A DNA stretch of 64,000 nt from Chara braunii (lineage: Eukaryota; Streptophyta; Charophyceae; Charales; Characeae): NCBI GenBank assembly GCA_003427395.1, contig BFEA01000024.1, positions 500,044-564,043 on the forward strand, written 5' to 3'. The first letter of the stretch is position 1. Each line of letters starts with the position of its first letter. The notes beneath the pieces were generated by a model. The model saw only the letters and a program-made list of their open reading frames with translations. It ran no database searches and was not told the DNA's origin. The translations under genes were made by a program, and so were the position numbers. Shown piece by piece: positions 51,981-63,115 of this stretch.

Positions 51981-52698
51981 TTACTTGGAGTTTCCTTTCA
52001 CCACGAGTGTGGTCTCATGTACACAGATCACATACATTTATAGGAAGAAGAAGAAGAAGCGAGCGATTGCGACATGAAAAATCCAATAAGCTCAGTACAA
52101 CAACCCATTCCTCTCTCCATCCTCAACGCATGCAAGCTCATACATGGCACATTAGTGCCAGTCTCCTTCTACACACCTGCGGCTTCCCCCTACGCCGCGT
52201 TTTGATCAGTTGCCAGCTGATCATCATCAGGGGGGTCCCTCGAACCTCATATTAAAAACTGGCTACTTCGGAGTTGTTAGTTAAATACGTAGCCGCGTGC
52301 CAACACCCGCGGCTGGGCTGTAGCCGTTCCTAGTTTCCAATTATTCCTACTTTTTAACTTTGTACATCTACCCACCGTGACGTCCTACAAAGATTCCTCA
52401 TCTGACATCCTTATCCGTCGGCGTTGCGCTCTCTAAGATGTCCAGTCCGGCCAAATCTATGCCTGATTCCCCGTTTCCTACATTCGGGTCGGATTCACCC
52501 GGTAGTCCTTATCAGTCGGACGTTTTTCAAACGGTATCTTGCACAAGCCGCGTGTTGGATCTCTCAGTCTGGCCCTTCCCAAGTCCCATCCCCGCGAGCG
52601 GGCGCGTGTTCGAGTCCCACTGATGCCCCGTCCTCACCTTCTCTCTCTCTCTCCTCTCTCTCTCTCTCTTTCTCTCTTTTTCTCTCTCTCTCTCTCTC
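51981..52698 (-). repeat. Penelope-like copy B, upstream pseudo-LTR
   Basis: Second direct repeat, offset 4854 bp from the first over most of its length. On the minus strand it is the 5' end of the element, followed within ~100 bp by ORF1. It ends in CT-rich DNA that merges with the satellite. Confidence 0.88.
52186..52235 (-). ncRNA. hammerhead ribozyme with inactivating change, upstream pseudo-LTR of copy B
   Basis: Same fold as the downstream copy: five-pair stem I, CTGATGA (52230-52224), extra T, six-pair stem II, three-pair stem III and GTA before GGGGG. The core block reads AAAA (52203-52200) instead of GAAA, replacing the catalytic G12 by A. Self-cleavage should be lost. The change fits deamination at a CpG. 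Confidence 0.8.
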
Positions 52699-53006
52699 CA
52701 TGTTTTGCCCATCTTTTTACTAGGGTGCAAATCGCTACTTCACTTCTTGCTTCAACTAGTGTTATGAGCTTATTTCCACCATGTATTGTCTATTTCCTCA
52801 CTTCCTTGTGAAATGTCACTTCGATCTTTGTCTTTCAAAGCTTTGGGAGTGATTTTCTCTCACTCTCTCTCCATGTTTTGTCAATTTTTTTACTTTGTTG
52901 CAAATTGCTACTTCAATTTTTGCTTCAACTTGTGTTGTGAGCTTTTTTCCTTCATGTATTGTTTATTTCCTCACTTCCTTGTGAATCGTTACTTTGATTC
53001 TATGTC
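52699..53006. repeat. ~90 bp satellite, block 2
   Basis: Continues the array interrupted by Penelope-like copy B, with CCATGTTTTGCCCATC at its start and an uninterrupted version of the insertion site near 52842-52890. Confidence 0.85.
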
Positions 53007-54198
53007 CTCGTAGGGTGCTTTGGCCTTTTTGTAGTTCCTCGCGCCTTTGAAATTGTGCCTGGCTGCGTGTGTTTAGAGTTTTTTTCCCACAAAGGAGTGA
53101 AGTCATTACCATTCCATTTTTTCCGAAACTAAAAGGAATTGCTATGATTTTACATAATCGAGGCAACCGTCAGGCTGTTATATAATGAAGTTTAACAACA
53201 AATTTTAACGTAACATATTTTCATAATGAAAACGGAGTCTATTTTGCATGTTTGAAAAACTCAAGCGTTTCGACTGGGATCTAATTTATACTTTGTGCCT
53301 CCAGGCGTAGGCTTATTGCAATTTGATGAAAAAAAAATTGGGATAAATAAAATGCGCATATCAAAATTTAAAACTTGTCGACAAATCTTGGAACATGTTG
53401 GACAAACAAAAAAACTTGCTTGGTTTGATTAACTGTAATGATAAGTAGATTATATGAGCATTTGATTCTTGATACAAACTAATTTTTTCTAGAAAATTGA
53501 TATTCAAGTAGGGTTGCCGGCGTTTGGGATGGGCCGAACGCCCGAACCNNNNNNNNNNNNNNNNNNNNNNNNNNNNNNNNNNNNNAGAATGAAATTATTG
53601 AGTGGGAGAGAACGTTTTGGACACCGCCATCTTCGGTGATTTTTCATTTTGTTTTGGCTATAACAAATGCCATGAAAATTTATATATGCGTATCTTACAT
53701 AATAGAGAATATACAAGTAAAGTTTGAAAAAATAATAATTTTTTTCATGTACGAAATAAAGGAAAAACAAAAAGTGAAAAGAGAGAAAAAACAAATTAGT
53801 GAGAGGTCAAGCAAGTTTTGACACCACCATCTTTGCCGATTTTTCATTTTTTTTTGGCTGAACAGAATGGCTTCAAAATTAAGAGGGAGATACCTTACAT
53901 CACAAAGAACTCACAAAAAATTGTTCAGAAACAAAAAATAATATTTAGGTGCCAAAATAAGTTTTTGCGGGTTCCGAACCCCTTCAGGTTCGGGCCCCGT
54001 ACGGGGACTCGAACGCCCGAACGCTCGAGGGTCAGCTTAACGGCCTCCGTACGTTCGGCCTGGAAATTCTGTATTCAAGAATATTTTTTCGTTTTTGTTC
54101 CTAATGATCGATTCACTAATACCCCAAGTTCCCTGAATTACAATGCACTATGCAAATACGCTCGGAAAAAAACAAACAAGGCCGAAGAATTTTCACAA
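53007..54198. mobile_element. ~1.2 kb insertion in the satellite, candidate non-autonomous element
   Basis: The satellite stops at ATGTC (53002-53006) and resumes at ATGTC (54199-54203), a candidate 5 bp target duplication. The insert holds a 37 bp N gap (53549-53585), two ~198 bp tandem units with GACACCRCCATCTTYG landmarks (53.60-53.93 kb) and the CCGAAC module (53.96-54.06 kb). It is the same family as at 764-1197. No terminal inverted repeats or coding sequence were seen. Confidence 0.55.
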
Positions 54199-54203
54199 AT
54201 GTC

Positions 54204-55178
54204 TTTCCAGGCTTTGAGAGTGATTTTCTCTCACTCTCTCTTCATGTTTTGTCAATCTCTTTACTTGGTTGTAAATCGTTCCTTCACTTAAGCTTCCTTC
54301 CTCCATGTACTGTCTATTTCCTTACTTCCTTGTGAATCACTACTTTGATCATTGTTTTTCCATGCCTTGGAAGTGAGTTTTTCGCACTCTCTCTCCATGT
54401 TTTGTCTATCTCTTCACTTGGAGGTAAATTGCTACGTCACTTTTTACTTCAATTAGTATTGTGAGCTTCTTTCCACCATGTATTGTCTATTTCCTCACTT
54501 CTTTGTGAATCGCCACTTTGATCTTTGTCTTTTAAGGCTTTGGGAGTGATTTTCTCTCACTCTTTCTCCATGTTTTGTCCATCTTTTCACTTGGTTGCAA
54601 ATCACTACTTTACTTCTTGCTTCAACTACCTTCTTCCCCTGAACATAACGCATATGTGTTATAAACAAATACAACGCACAAAGTGCATTTTATTCGAATA
54701 CAACGCATATGCGTTCAATTCGAATAGCCCTAAATTTCGAATACTACGCACATGCGTTCTTTCATTTTTTTTTTCAAATTCGAAAACTCAAATACAACGC
54801 ATATGCATTATGTTCGGGGGAAAAACGTAGTGTTGTGAGTTCCTTTCCTCCATGTATTGTTTATGTCCTCGCTTCCTTGTGAATCGCCACTTTCATCTTT
54901 GTCTTTCCAAGGTTTGGGAGTGAGTTTCTCTCACTCTCTCTCCATGTTTTGTCCATCACTCCACTTGGCTGCAAATCGCTACTTCGATTTTTGCCTCTAA
55001 TAGCCTTGTGTGTGTGTTTTGTCATCCTTCTCTCCATGTTTTGTTCAATCTTCCACTTGGGTGTAATTCACTACTTGTGTTCTTGCTTCAACTAGTGTTG
55101 TAAGCTTCATTTCCTCATGCCTTGTTTAGTTTTTCGCTTCCATGTGAATTGCTACTTCGATTCTCGCCTCCACTAGCC
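54204..55178. repeat. ~90 bp satellite, block 3
   Basis: About nine monomers with the same landmarks as block 1. Later monomers shift to CTTCAACTAGTGTTGTRAGC and GCCTCYAMTAGCC variants. It is interrupted by a MITE at 54629-54827 and by the LINE at 55179. Confidence 0.85.
54629..54827. mobile_element. MITE with 28 bp terminal inverted repeats and TA target duplication
   Basis: The left end CCTTCTTCCCCTGAACATAA and the reverse complement of the right end CGTTTTTCCCCCGAACATAA match over 28 bp with four differences. Flanking TA lies at 54627-54628 and 54828-54829. Neighbouring satellite monomers read CAACTAGTGTTG uninterrupted, so the empty site is visible. The interior repeats ACGCATATGCGT-type palindromic words. 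TA duplication fits the Tc1/mariner superfamily; no transposase is present. Confidence 0.8.
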
Positions 55179-55202
55179 TTTTTTTTTTTTTTTTTTTTTT
55201 TT

Positions 55203-56346
55203 GAACAAAACAGAACCTCTCGGTTCTGGCTCCTGCCATTCTTGGGAGCAACAATCTGGTTCCTATTCCCCCGGCAAGTCAAGGATGAATACAAAGTTTA
55301 CCACGCACACTCTTCCCCATTATGGTTGGGAGGCCCAAGTGGACGACATTGATTACTTCCTTTAGGGAAGGATGTACCACCCCTTACCCGTGCCTAAGTT
55401 AGCCTGCATGACTTAGTTTTTGTCTATTGTGGGTAAACTTACTTCTGTTAAGTTTGATTGAAGCGATTGGCTTGTATACCGAGGCTCGACTAGCTTACTC
55501 CTCTCAGCTATTCGGTTGCCTTATCAGAATTAAGTTCTTGAGACGCTAGCCCGCCTGGTTTGCAAACTAGGTGTGACTGTCTACTTTGTTTGTCTCTGTA
55601 GGTAGCTTTTGACGTCTATTCATAAAACCCTAAACCCTATGCTCTATCCTTCACTGCCTCTCTGTCAATTTTCTAGATTTGGAGCTGATTTGTGCTATTA
55701 TCTGTTTGAGGCGTCTCTACTGAGTTGGCCTGATCTATTTTGGAGTAGTCTATATTACTCGGGGTAATGGGTTCCCTATAGAGGTTGGTTGTGTCCTTAT
55801 TTACCTTTATTACTTGCCTGCTATAAGTCTGAATTCTAGCATGGTTAGTAAAGGAGCTTTACTTTACATTTGGCACTACGTTGTTAGTAGGAAGGGATAA
55901 TAGAAGTTGTTGGATGTGTTACGACTTATCTAAATGGGGATTGTCACAGGAGTCCTTGATCTGAGGATGCGTTGGCCGATTGTGCCGAGAGGGGGTTGGA
56001 GGTGTTGTGATTTAGTTGGTCTAGGTTTTGGCTTCTCCAAACTAGGGAGAATTCATGTGGATAATGAAGGAGTCTGGTATGCTGTTGAAGGATTCTGTGT
56101 CTGGTTGGAAGGCCTGGGGGGCGCCTTCCCAGAGTGTAAAGATTAGACTTTGACTCTTGATGTGAGCTATCTTACCCTTTGCTAAGAAGTTCTCTTCGAA
56201 GTTTTGTTTTTGTTCCTTTGCGGTGGGTTCGTTTGTTTCCATTCCTCTTCTTACTTTACAACATATACCCAATATTCAGTTTATCCCTGTCATTGTATCA
56301 GGCGCCATACTTCGTTTAAGTGCATTGGTTGCTTGCTTAATGTTTC
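55203..56346 (-). other. LINE 3' untranslated region
   Basis: About 1.1 kb between the last coding segment and the poly-A tail, without recognisable domains. Two telomere-like CCCTAAA units at about 55627 are too few to mean anything. Confidence 0.6.
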
Positions 56347-57421
56347 TTAGCATCTTTTTCTCCCGATGGCCCAAAGTGTTTCTTTTCTAAGGATCTGGAA
56401 GAAGTTATTTTGTTGTTTGGTCCAGTCGTCAGGTGTTGTGAAACCCAACAGTAGTAGGGTATGGTTTGCTGTGAAGGCCGTGGATATAACTGAGTTACTA
56501 ATCTTCACTACTTCAGCCCAAATCGGTTTTATCTTGGGGCAAAGTATAAAGCAGTGAAAAAGATCCTCTATCTGACCCTCCTGGCTGTTAGCACACCATT
56601 CTTTCAAGGGGCTCCTGTCCTCTTTTCTCCTTCTAGCATTCAACTATTGATTCAGAAGGATGGCTAGGTACAATGTTAGCCATTGCAGACTCCTGAATTT
56701 GGGAGGGTGTAGAGATGTGATTTGGTTCCACGGGATCTGGGCTAGTTTTTCGGGGTCTACTTCTAAATGTTTCCACCATCGTTCAACTATGATTGGTTCC
56801 GGGGCTACTAATCTACGTCTTAGTATGTATCCTAATCTAGTTGTGTATTGCAAAATGTTGAATTTGAGGTTCATACCTGATGGGCTCTGTTTGAGGTTCC
56901 CTGCCCATTCAACCGGGTTTATTTCTAAGTCCTCTTTGTGGGTGATATGAAGTGCGTTCCTCATTTTCTATTACTTTGATTTTCCTAAGTTGATCCTCTC
57001 TGACCGAGATCCATGTTGTCGAGTCTTTGTTGACTTTGCTGATCTCCATGCCTGACTCTTCCAACTTGTGCATGGTGAAGTTGTACCAATTGTTTCTTCC
57101 TTCTATCCTTCCTGAAAAAGCTAGAGCATGTTCTCGGGGGATGATTTGTGGAATTATTGCCCAGTCTCCAATTGCCCATTGCCTGTTTTTTTGAAGGACA
57201 AGGCCCCATTCTTTTGGTATGGCTTCTATCATTTGTTGGAGATTTTGGGCTAAGTTGTGGTTTCCTTTGAGTTTGCTGCGGAGTTGTCTGAAGTTCACCC
57301 AATCTTTCCTATCTTCGTCCCATATATGTTTGATTTGCCAAATTCCCTTTTCTAGCCAAGTACCCCATTTCGAGTCCTTTGCGGTAAGGGTGAATGGCGT
57401 TTCGGTGTTGGATAGTATCAA
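56347..57421 (-). pseudogene. LINE ORF2 C-terminal region with zinc-binding motif
   Basis: KDSKWGTWLEKGIWQIKHIW (57421-56909) and GQIEDLFHCFILCPKIKPIW (56643-56347). The latter matches the zf-RVT type Cys/His segment at the end of plant L1 ORF2 proteins. It is broken by stops and frameshifts. Confidence 0.82.
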
Positions 57422-57570
57422 TGGGTTGCAGAAGAGGGGTTGTCTGAGTATTTCTTCCTTGGTGCGTGGGTGTTTGACCCTGGCAGGGAAATTTTATCTC
57501 CATACATTGAGTATTGTTCTCCAGAACCTTAGTCTTGGTTGGTTTCGTGTCTGATCTTGGCTTAAAGCTT

Positions 57571-59366
57571 TTACTTGTTCACTATCCAAAAGGTGCCTTC
57601 CATGTTTCCTGGTGTGTTGTTGACCGAAAGTTGTTGTAGGCCCTCTAAGGCCAACGGTCGCCACGAGAGTTTAGGACTATTTATTAGCTTTAGGATCCAT
57701 TTTGTTTGGAGCAATTTTATTTGAGTGGCTGGATCCAGTACTCCCAATCCCCCTTGGCTTTTTTTCCTAGTCACATATTGACATGCTACCTTTGTAATGA
57801 AATGTTGTTTGGAGGCATCCCTGTCCAGAGATAGACCGAGGCCTTCCTTTGTATATCCTTTATTGCTTTCTAGTTCGGGGACTAGAAGGCTGCCACATAC
57901 CACATCATTGAAAATATAGATAAGTTTAACACTAAGGCTCGATGTGTGTATCTTCCCCCAGGTACTTAGTTTGCTGATCATTTTTGTCAGTAGAGTGGGT
58001 GCCATTTCTGTCGCTGGACCCATCTCTGTCATTTGTATTCCTAGGAGTCTGATGGGATCATTGGGGTCAGTCCATGTCATTCCCTCGGGGGTTTCTGATG
58101 GCACTTTCAAGTTGTCTACTGTTAGCCACCAACCTATTGTTTTCTGCCAGTTGATACGCATTTCGGAAGCTAGTTGGAATGCGCTCATAGCTCTGGTCAG
58201 GGACTGAAAGGATGAGGAGGAGGCTCTTATTAGTATTGTCGGATCATCTGCAAATAGGATTGTAGGAGGGATGTGATAGCTATGTGAGTTTTCTTCTGGT
58301 TGATCGGTGAGCCTATGGATGGAGGGATCTTTTCTTAGGAGTGATGCTATGACCTCCATTATGAAAAGGAAGATGGGTGCAGCCAAAGGGTCCCCCTGTC
58401 TGACGGAGCGGGACATCTTGTATGTGTTGGATATATGGTCATTCACTTGTACGGCTCCTAGGGCATCATTATATAGCACACGCACCTATTTTCTAAAATT
58501 GGGGCCTACTCCCATTGTTTTCATGCATTGTTGAAGGAAGTCCCAATTGACTTGGTCATAGGCTTTTTCGAAGTCGAAGAAGAGGATAGTTGCGTTCATT
58601 CTTTTGTCTTTGATGTATCTTACAGGCTAGAGTCATTACATTGTGTAGGATAAATCTACCCGGGATGAAGCCCGTTTGGTCAATGTGAAAACAGTTTTTG
58701 GTGATCTTCCTTATTCTATTTGCTAGCAATTTGGCTAGGATTTTGTACGCAATTGTTAATGGGTGATAGGTCCGTAGTTTTTTATGTCGGTGGGGTCTCC
58801 CTTCTTATAAAGTAGCGTGACTATACATGTATTTAAGAATGGTCCCAAACCTTCCTTATCCCATGCTGTCTTGATAAAGTTTCTGAATTATTCCCCTAGA
58901 AGGGGCCAATATGATGGGGGGGTTGTCTAGTTCAGGTGTTTGCATAATTTTTCCCTGGCTTGCAGGACTAACTTGGGAGTGGGACTTCCACTCTTGGACT
59001 AGTAGAGTGCTTTGTAGAAGGATTCTGCTATTTTGGTTGGGTTTGACGAGAGTCCTTTCTCATCTCTTAGTTGTTGTATGGCTGAGTTTCTTTCTCTATA
59101 TTTGATTTTCTGAAGAAGAACTGGGTTATTTTTTCGCCTTCTTCCCATTCTTTAATTCTTGCTCTCAGTCTCAGTCCGTTCGCTCTCCATGCATTCCAGT
59201 TAGCCAACTTTGATCTGGCTCTAGACAATAGCTCCTCATAAGTAGAGACTCCCGGGTTGATCATGAGATTTGTTTGCGCGAGGTTAACCGTTGCTTCTAG
59301 TTCTCTTATGCCTTGATTTGTTCTGGCTGCTAGTTTTCTAGACACTGCTAATGTTGTTTTTGACAA
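57571..59366 (-). pseudogene. LINE reverse transcriptase
   Basis: IVTLLYKKGDPTDIKNYGPI lies at about 58830-58770. After frameshifts come MSRSVRQGDPLAAPIFLFIM and PPTILFADDPTILIRASSSS, where FADD is the catalytic pair (58485-57571). KVACQYVTRKKSQGGLGVLD follows. 59366-59067 is the helical pre-RT region (RIKEWEEGEKITQFFFRKSN). Confidence 0.9.
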
Positions 59367-59420
59367 GTTGCTTACTAAGGTTGGGAAATCTGGTTCTTCC
59401 TTCTCTGAGTCTATGCATGC

Positions 59421-60382
59421 CTATACTATTTCTTCTTTCAATTCTTTTCTATTTAGTATGGAGTTATTAATCTTGAAGAAGCCCGACCCTTTTTGTACCC
59501 CTGGGTCAAAAAGAAAATCTATAAATATTGGGTTGTGATCTAAGCCGCTATGATAGGGTAGTTTTCCTATTCCTGTATTGAGGACCGTTTCTTTGAGAGA
59601 GTCTGATATTAGGAAATAGTCTATAGCTGAGCTTAAGATGTGTTGGGTTCTATTTCTTTTTCTGTGTGTTATTCTATAAGACACCGGGTGTAGTGTTCTG
59701 AGTGGTTCTGTTAATTTTCTTTCTACCATTAAGGCTTGTATTGTCTGGGCTTCTGTTTGGAGTGAGTAGTCACAGTCTCCTTGTGAGCACGAGATTTTGT
59801 CCCTAGCTGGGTCTAGAGTATTGTTCTAGTTGCCTGCTAGCACTATGTGTTGTTGTCCTCGCATATAACTGTTATGTTTTGAATAAAATCACGTCTATGA
59901 GGGAGGTCGTTAGGGGCATAGACATTTATTAATTGGAATGATTCTTCCTTGTAATTAAAATGTGATTCTATCCATATTCCGTTGACTTGGTCTAGTCTGC
60001 TCCCTACCATCTCAATTAGGTTGGTTGCTCTTGAGTTTTGATGCCATAGGATTGTTGTTCCTGCTGAACCTGCTCTCGAAGAGGGGGCCCAGAGACCTAA
60101 GCGTACATGCTTTAGTCTGGCTGAAATTTAGTTAATTATGGCTTTATTTTCCGAAGAGTCTGATAGGTGTGTTTCTTGAAGGCAAACTATGTCGGGTGGG
60201 TTCCTTGTAAACCAGTTCATGTAGCTAACCATATTGTCCCATTTTTTTGTGTTCGTTAATATTGTTGCTAGCCCATTAACGTTCCATGACAGCATTGACA
60301 ATTCAGGCTCTTTGTGTTTGACGGAGTAATGCTTGAACTGACCCTCCCCTTGGAAACCCCCTGGCCGGGGTTGTGTTGTCAT
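59421..60382 (-). pseudogene. LINE APE-type endonuclease
   Basis: ELSMLSWNVNGLATILTNTK and PPDIVCLQETHLSDSSENKA (60382-60128) are the N-terminal motifs with Asn and Glu. DYFLISDSLKETV and PYHSGLDHNPIFIDFLFD (59729-59421) give the C-terminal LDH version of the SDH motif. Stops lie between them. It nicks target DNA. Confidence 0.9.
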
Positions 60383-60418
60383 GGGATGCTAAGTGGGCAG
60401 ACATGCCTTTGCTTGATA

Positions 60419-62319
60419 CTATAGAGGTTTAGTTGAAAAGGGACTCGTTGTAGTGAGCGAGGTGGACCTTGACCTATTGGGCCTTTGCATCCAGAATTTG
60501 GTTGAGATGGTCCTCCCTACCGCCAAACATTGTAGGCCTTCAACTATTGATGTTGAGACTGCAACTCTTTCTGCGGGAATTTCCCCTCCCATGAGACCAT
60601 AGGGGATTGCATGCAGCACCGTCCATGGTTTCCAGACAGTGTGGTCCATGAGTTGGGCTTCCATTGAGTAGCGCACCATGTAGGGTCTCAAGTCACTAAG
60701 CAAGATGTCACCTGCTTCGTCCAACCATTCCTCCCTCCAGTCTTCCTTTGATCCTAGAATGTGTGCTGCTACCGGTGCGTCCTTGAATATGTTGGCAGCT
60801 AAAACCTTGTTGGATGGGCTGGCCAAGGCTATGAGGGACCATCATTCGACCACAACGATCTCCCAATCAGCGTGCTCCTCATTCCATCGGTAGGGTAGTA
60901 CTACTCTTTTCCTGCACCCTCCCGTGGCTTCCGACTTGGCTGCTGTGAGGATCTCTGTGTTCTGTCCTAGAGCTAGCCCTTGCTGATTAATAGTGTCGTC
61001 AGCTGTTCCTCTGTTCTGATCTCTGAGGACCGTGGTCTGAGCATGTAAAATTTCCTTTTGTCTATCCAGATCTTCTCTTGTGGTGAGGTGGATGTCTTCG
61101 TTCGCTGTCCCTTCCACCTGGGTCAAACCGGTTGGATTCTTTTGTTCTCTCCCTTCAGCTCTCTTTGCTTTCTTGCTTGGGTGGATGTTGTCCAATTTTG
61201 TGTACACCTTTGGACATTGAATGAATTATGTGTGGTTGCCAACTGTCTCCCTGCTTGGTATAGTCTGTGTTTCTGCAAAGAATTCGGACAATTCCTTTTC
61301 CTTTTCCAGTATTTCATACTGGTTTTGGGTTGGGATTTGGCTGATGGGGTCGGCTTGATTGAAGATAAAGTTTTGCAGATTGAGGAGGTGCCTTTCGTGT
61401 GCCATTCGCACTTCAAATTCGACTTCCCTTTCTCTTTCGAGCCTCTTGACATAGTCTTTGAGCCATTGAAGTGAGTTTTATTTTCCTCCCTCTTCCTGCT
61501 CGCCTGGTTCCTCGTCTTGTAGATCTGTGTTTTCCCACTTTGAGTCTTGGGACATCTTGTCTTCCTCCTCTTCACCTACCAGCTCGTTAGTTTTGTCTAA
61601 CTGTCCCCCCGCAATGCCTTCCTTCCCCTTTTCTCCTTCCTTTGCAACCATCGAGTCTTTGTTGTCTTCCTCATTCTCCCCTTGTGTCTTCTTGGTCTCC
61701 TTCCTTTCTGCCCGCCTCCATTTGGTCTGTTGTGGAGGTTGTCTCATTGGTTTTGCTTACTTTATTGGTAGTCAAGTTGTTTGCTGATTGGGTTGGGGTG
61801 GTTTGATCATCCTTTCGTTTGAGTGGTTTGGTTGTGTTCTTTGCGGAATGATTCCCCTTTGTGCAAGCGTCTTTCTGTTCCTCCTTTTGAGTATCGTCTC
61901 TTTGTGCTTTTTCTGCACCCAACACTTTTCCTCTTGCTTGTAAGTTCTCAATGAATGCCTTTTCTGCTGAGATCCCTGTTCCAACGAGTTCCTGCCAAAT
62001 GTCTTTCCTTTGTTTGTCTTCCATGATCCCTTGTGGGTCCAAGCATTGTTTTCTTAGGAAGCCGCCGTTCTTGTCTTCAATTCGCTTTGACCCTTTCTTT
62101 TGCCACTAACTTCCGAAGGCTGGGTAGATGTCCGGTTGGTTGATCGGTTCTTGCTCCAACGTCCATATCCATTTGCGTTCCACTGGTGTGTCGTCGAACA
62201 CCCATCCTCTGTAGGCTGGATTGTTGACGAACCACAGGCCTGCCTTGGAGTCACATTCAACCAGGTGGGCCTGAATTTGGCCTGGTTTGGCTCCTCTTTC
62301 CCTATTGAGGTGGTAGTTT
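60419..62319 (-). pseudogene. LINE ORF1 region
   Basis: Several overlapping minus-strand frames. ECDSKAGLWFVNNPAYRGWV lies at the start (62339-62106 frame, its ATG in the flank). Long Lys/Glu/Gln-rich segments with coiled-coil character follow (61.1-62.0 kb). EDWREEWLDEAGDILLSDLR and DHTVWKPWTVLHAIPYGLMG lie just before the endonuclease. No domain could be named with confidence; by position it is the nucleic-acid-binding ORF1. Confidence 0.65.
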
Positions 62320-63115
62320 TTGTGTTTGTGTTTTGTCATATTTATGTTTAATTCTCCACTTAGGTGTAATTCGCTCTTTGTGCTCTTACTTCAACTAGTG
62401 TTGTGAGCTTCATTTCCTCATGCTTTGTCTAGTTCTCCACTTCCATGTAAATCGCTACTTTGATTCTTGCCTCCACTAATCATATGGAGATGCCTTGTCA
62501 AGTTTCTCTCATGATTTTCATCAATCTTTCACTTGGTAGTATTTCGCTTTACCCTTGAGTGCTTCTTCTAGTCATGTGCATGTGCCTTATCAAGTTTTTC
62601 TCATGGTTTCCATCAATCTTTCATTTGGTAGTATTCTGCTTCACTCTTGAGTGTTTCGGCTAGTCATGTGCATGTGCTTTGTCAAGTTTCTCTCATGGTT
62701 TTCCATCAATCTTCCACTTGGTAATATTTCGCTTCACTCTTGAGTGCTTCTTCTAGTCATATGCATATGCCTTTTCAAGTTTCTCTCATGATTTCCATCA
62801 ATCTTTCACTTGTTAGTATTTCGCTTCACCCTTGAGTGCTTCTTCTAGTCATGTGCATGTGCCTTGTCAAGTTTTCTCTTAGTTTCTGTCAATCTTCCAC
62901 TTCGTAGTATTCCGCTTCACTCTTGAGTGCTTCGTCTAGTCATGTGCATGTGCTTTGTCAAGTTTCTCTCATGGTTTCCATCAATCTTCCACTTGTTAAT
63001 ATTTTGCTTCACTCTCGAGTGCTTCTTCTAATCATCTGCATGCGTTTTGTCAAGTTTCTCTCGTGGTATCCATCAATCTTCCACTTGGTAATATTTCGCT
63101 TCACACTTGAGTGCT
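62320..63115. repeat. ~92 bp satellite, block 4
   Basis: Monomers recur with the word CTAGTCATGTGCATGTGC or variants at 62568, 62660, 62753, 62845, 62936 and 63028, giving periods of 91-93 bp. The first monomers (62340-62480) match block 3, linking the two blocks across the LINE. Confidence 0.9.

Larger units (their letters stand above)
47127..52698 (-). mobile_element. Penelope-like element copy B, permuted GIY-YIG type, nearly intact
   Basis: Minus-strand retroelement bounded by ~700 bp direct repeats (pseudo-LTRs, 47127-47828 and 51981-52698). Between them, in coding order, are the zinc knuckle, coiled coil with SAP-like end, GIY-YIG nuclease, linker with Cys/His cluster and reverse transcriptase. 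Each pseudo-LTR carries a hammerhead in the coding sense; the two cleavage sites are 4854 bp apart. It sits inside the ~90 bp satellite. Canonical Penelope elements have the nuclease after the RT; this order is the permuted class. Confidence 0.9.
55179..62319 (-). mobile_element. L1-like LINE, ~7.1 kb, inserted in the satellite
   Basis: Minus-strand non-LTR retrotransposon. Its poly-A tail is the T-run at 55179-55202, and satellite sequence continues on both sides (TCCACTAGCC to the left, TTGTGTTTGTGTTTTGTCAT to the right). It contains an ORF1 region, an APE-type endonuclease, an RT and a C-terminal zinc motif, all with breaks. The length suggests a full or nearly full copy. Confidence 0.88.

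Noticed and set aside
55620-55645. Plant-type telomere repeat (CCCTAAA)
   Set aside because: Only two units within the LINE 3' region; too short to be an interstitial telomere.
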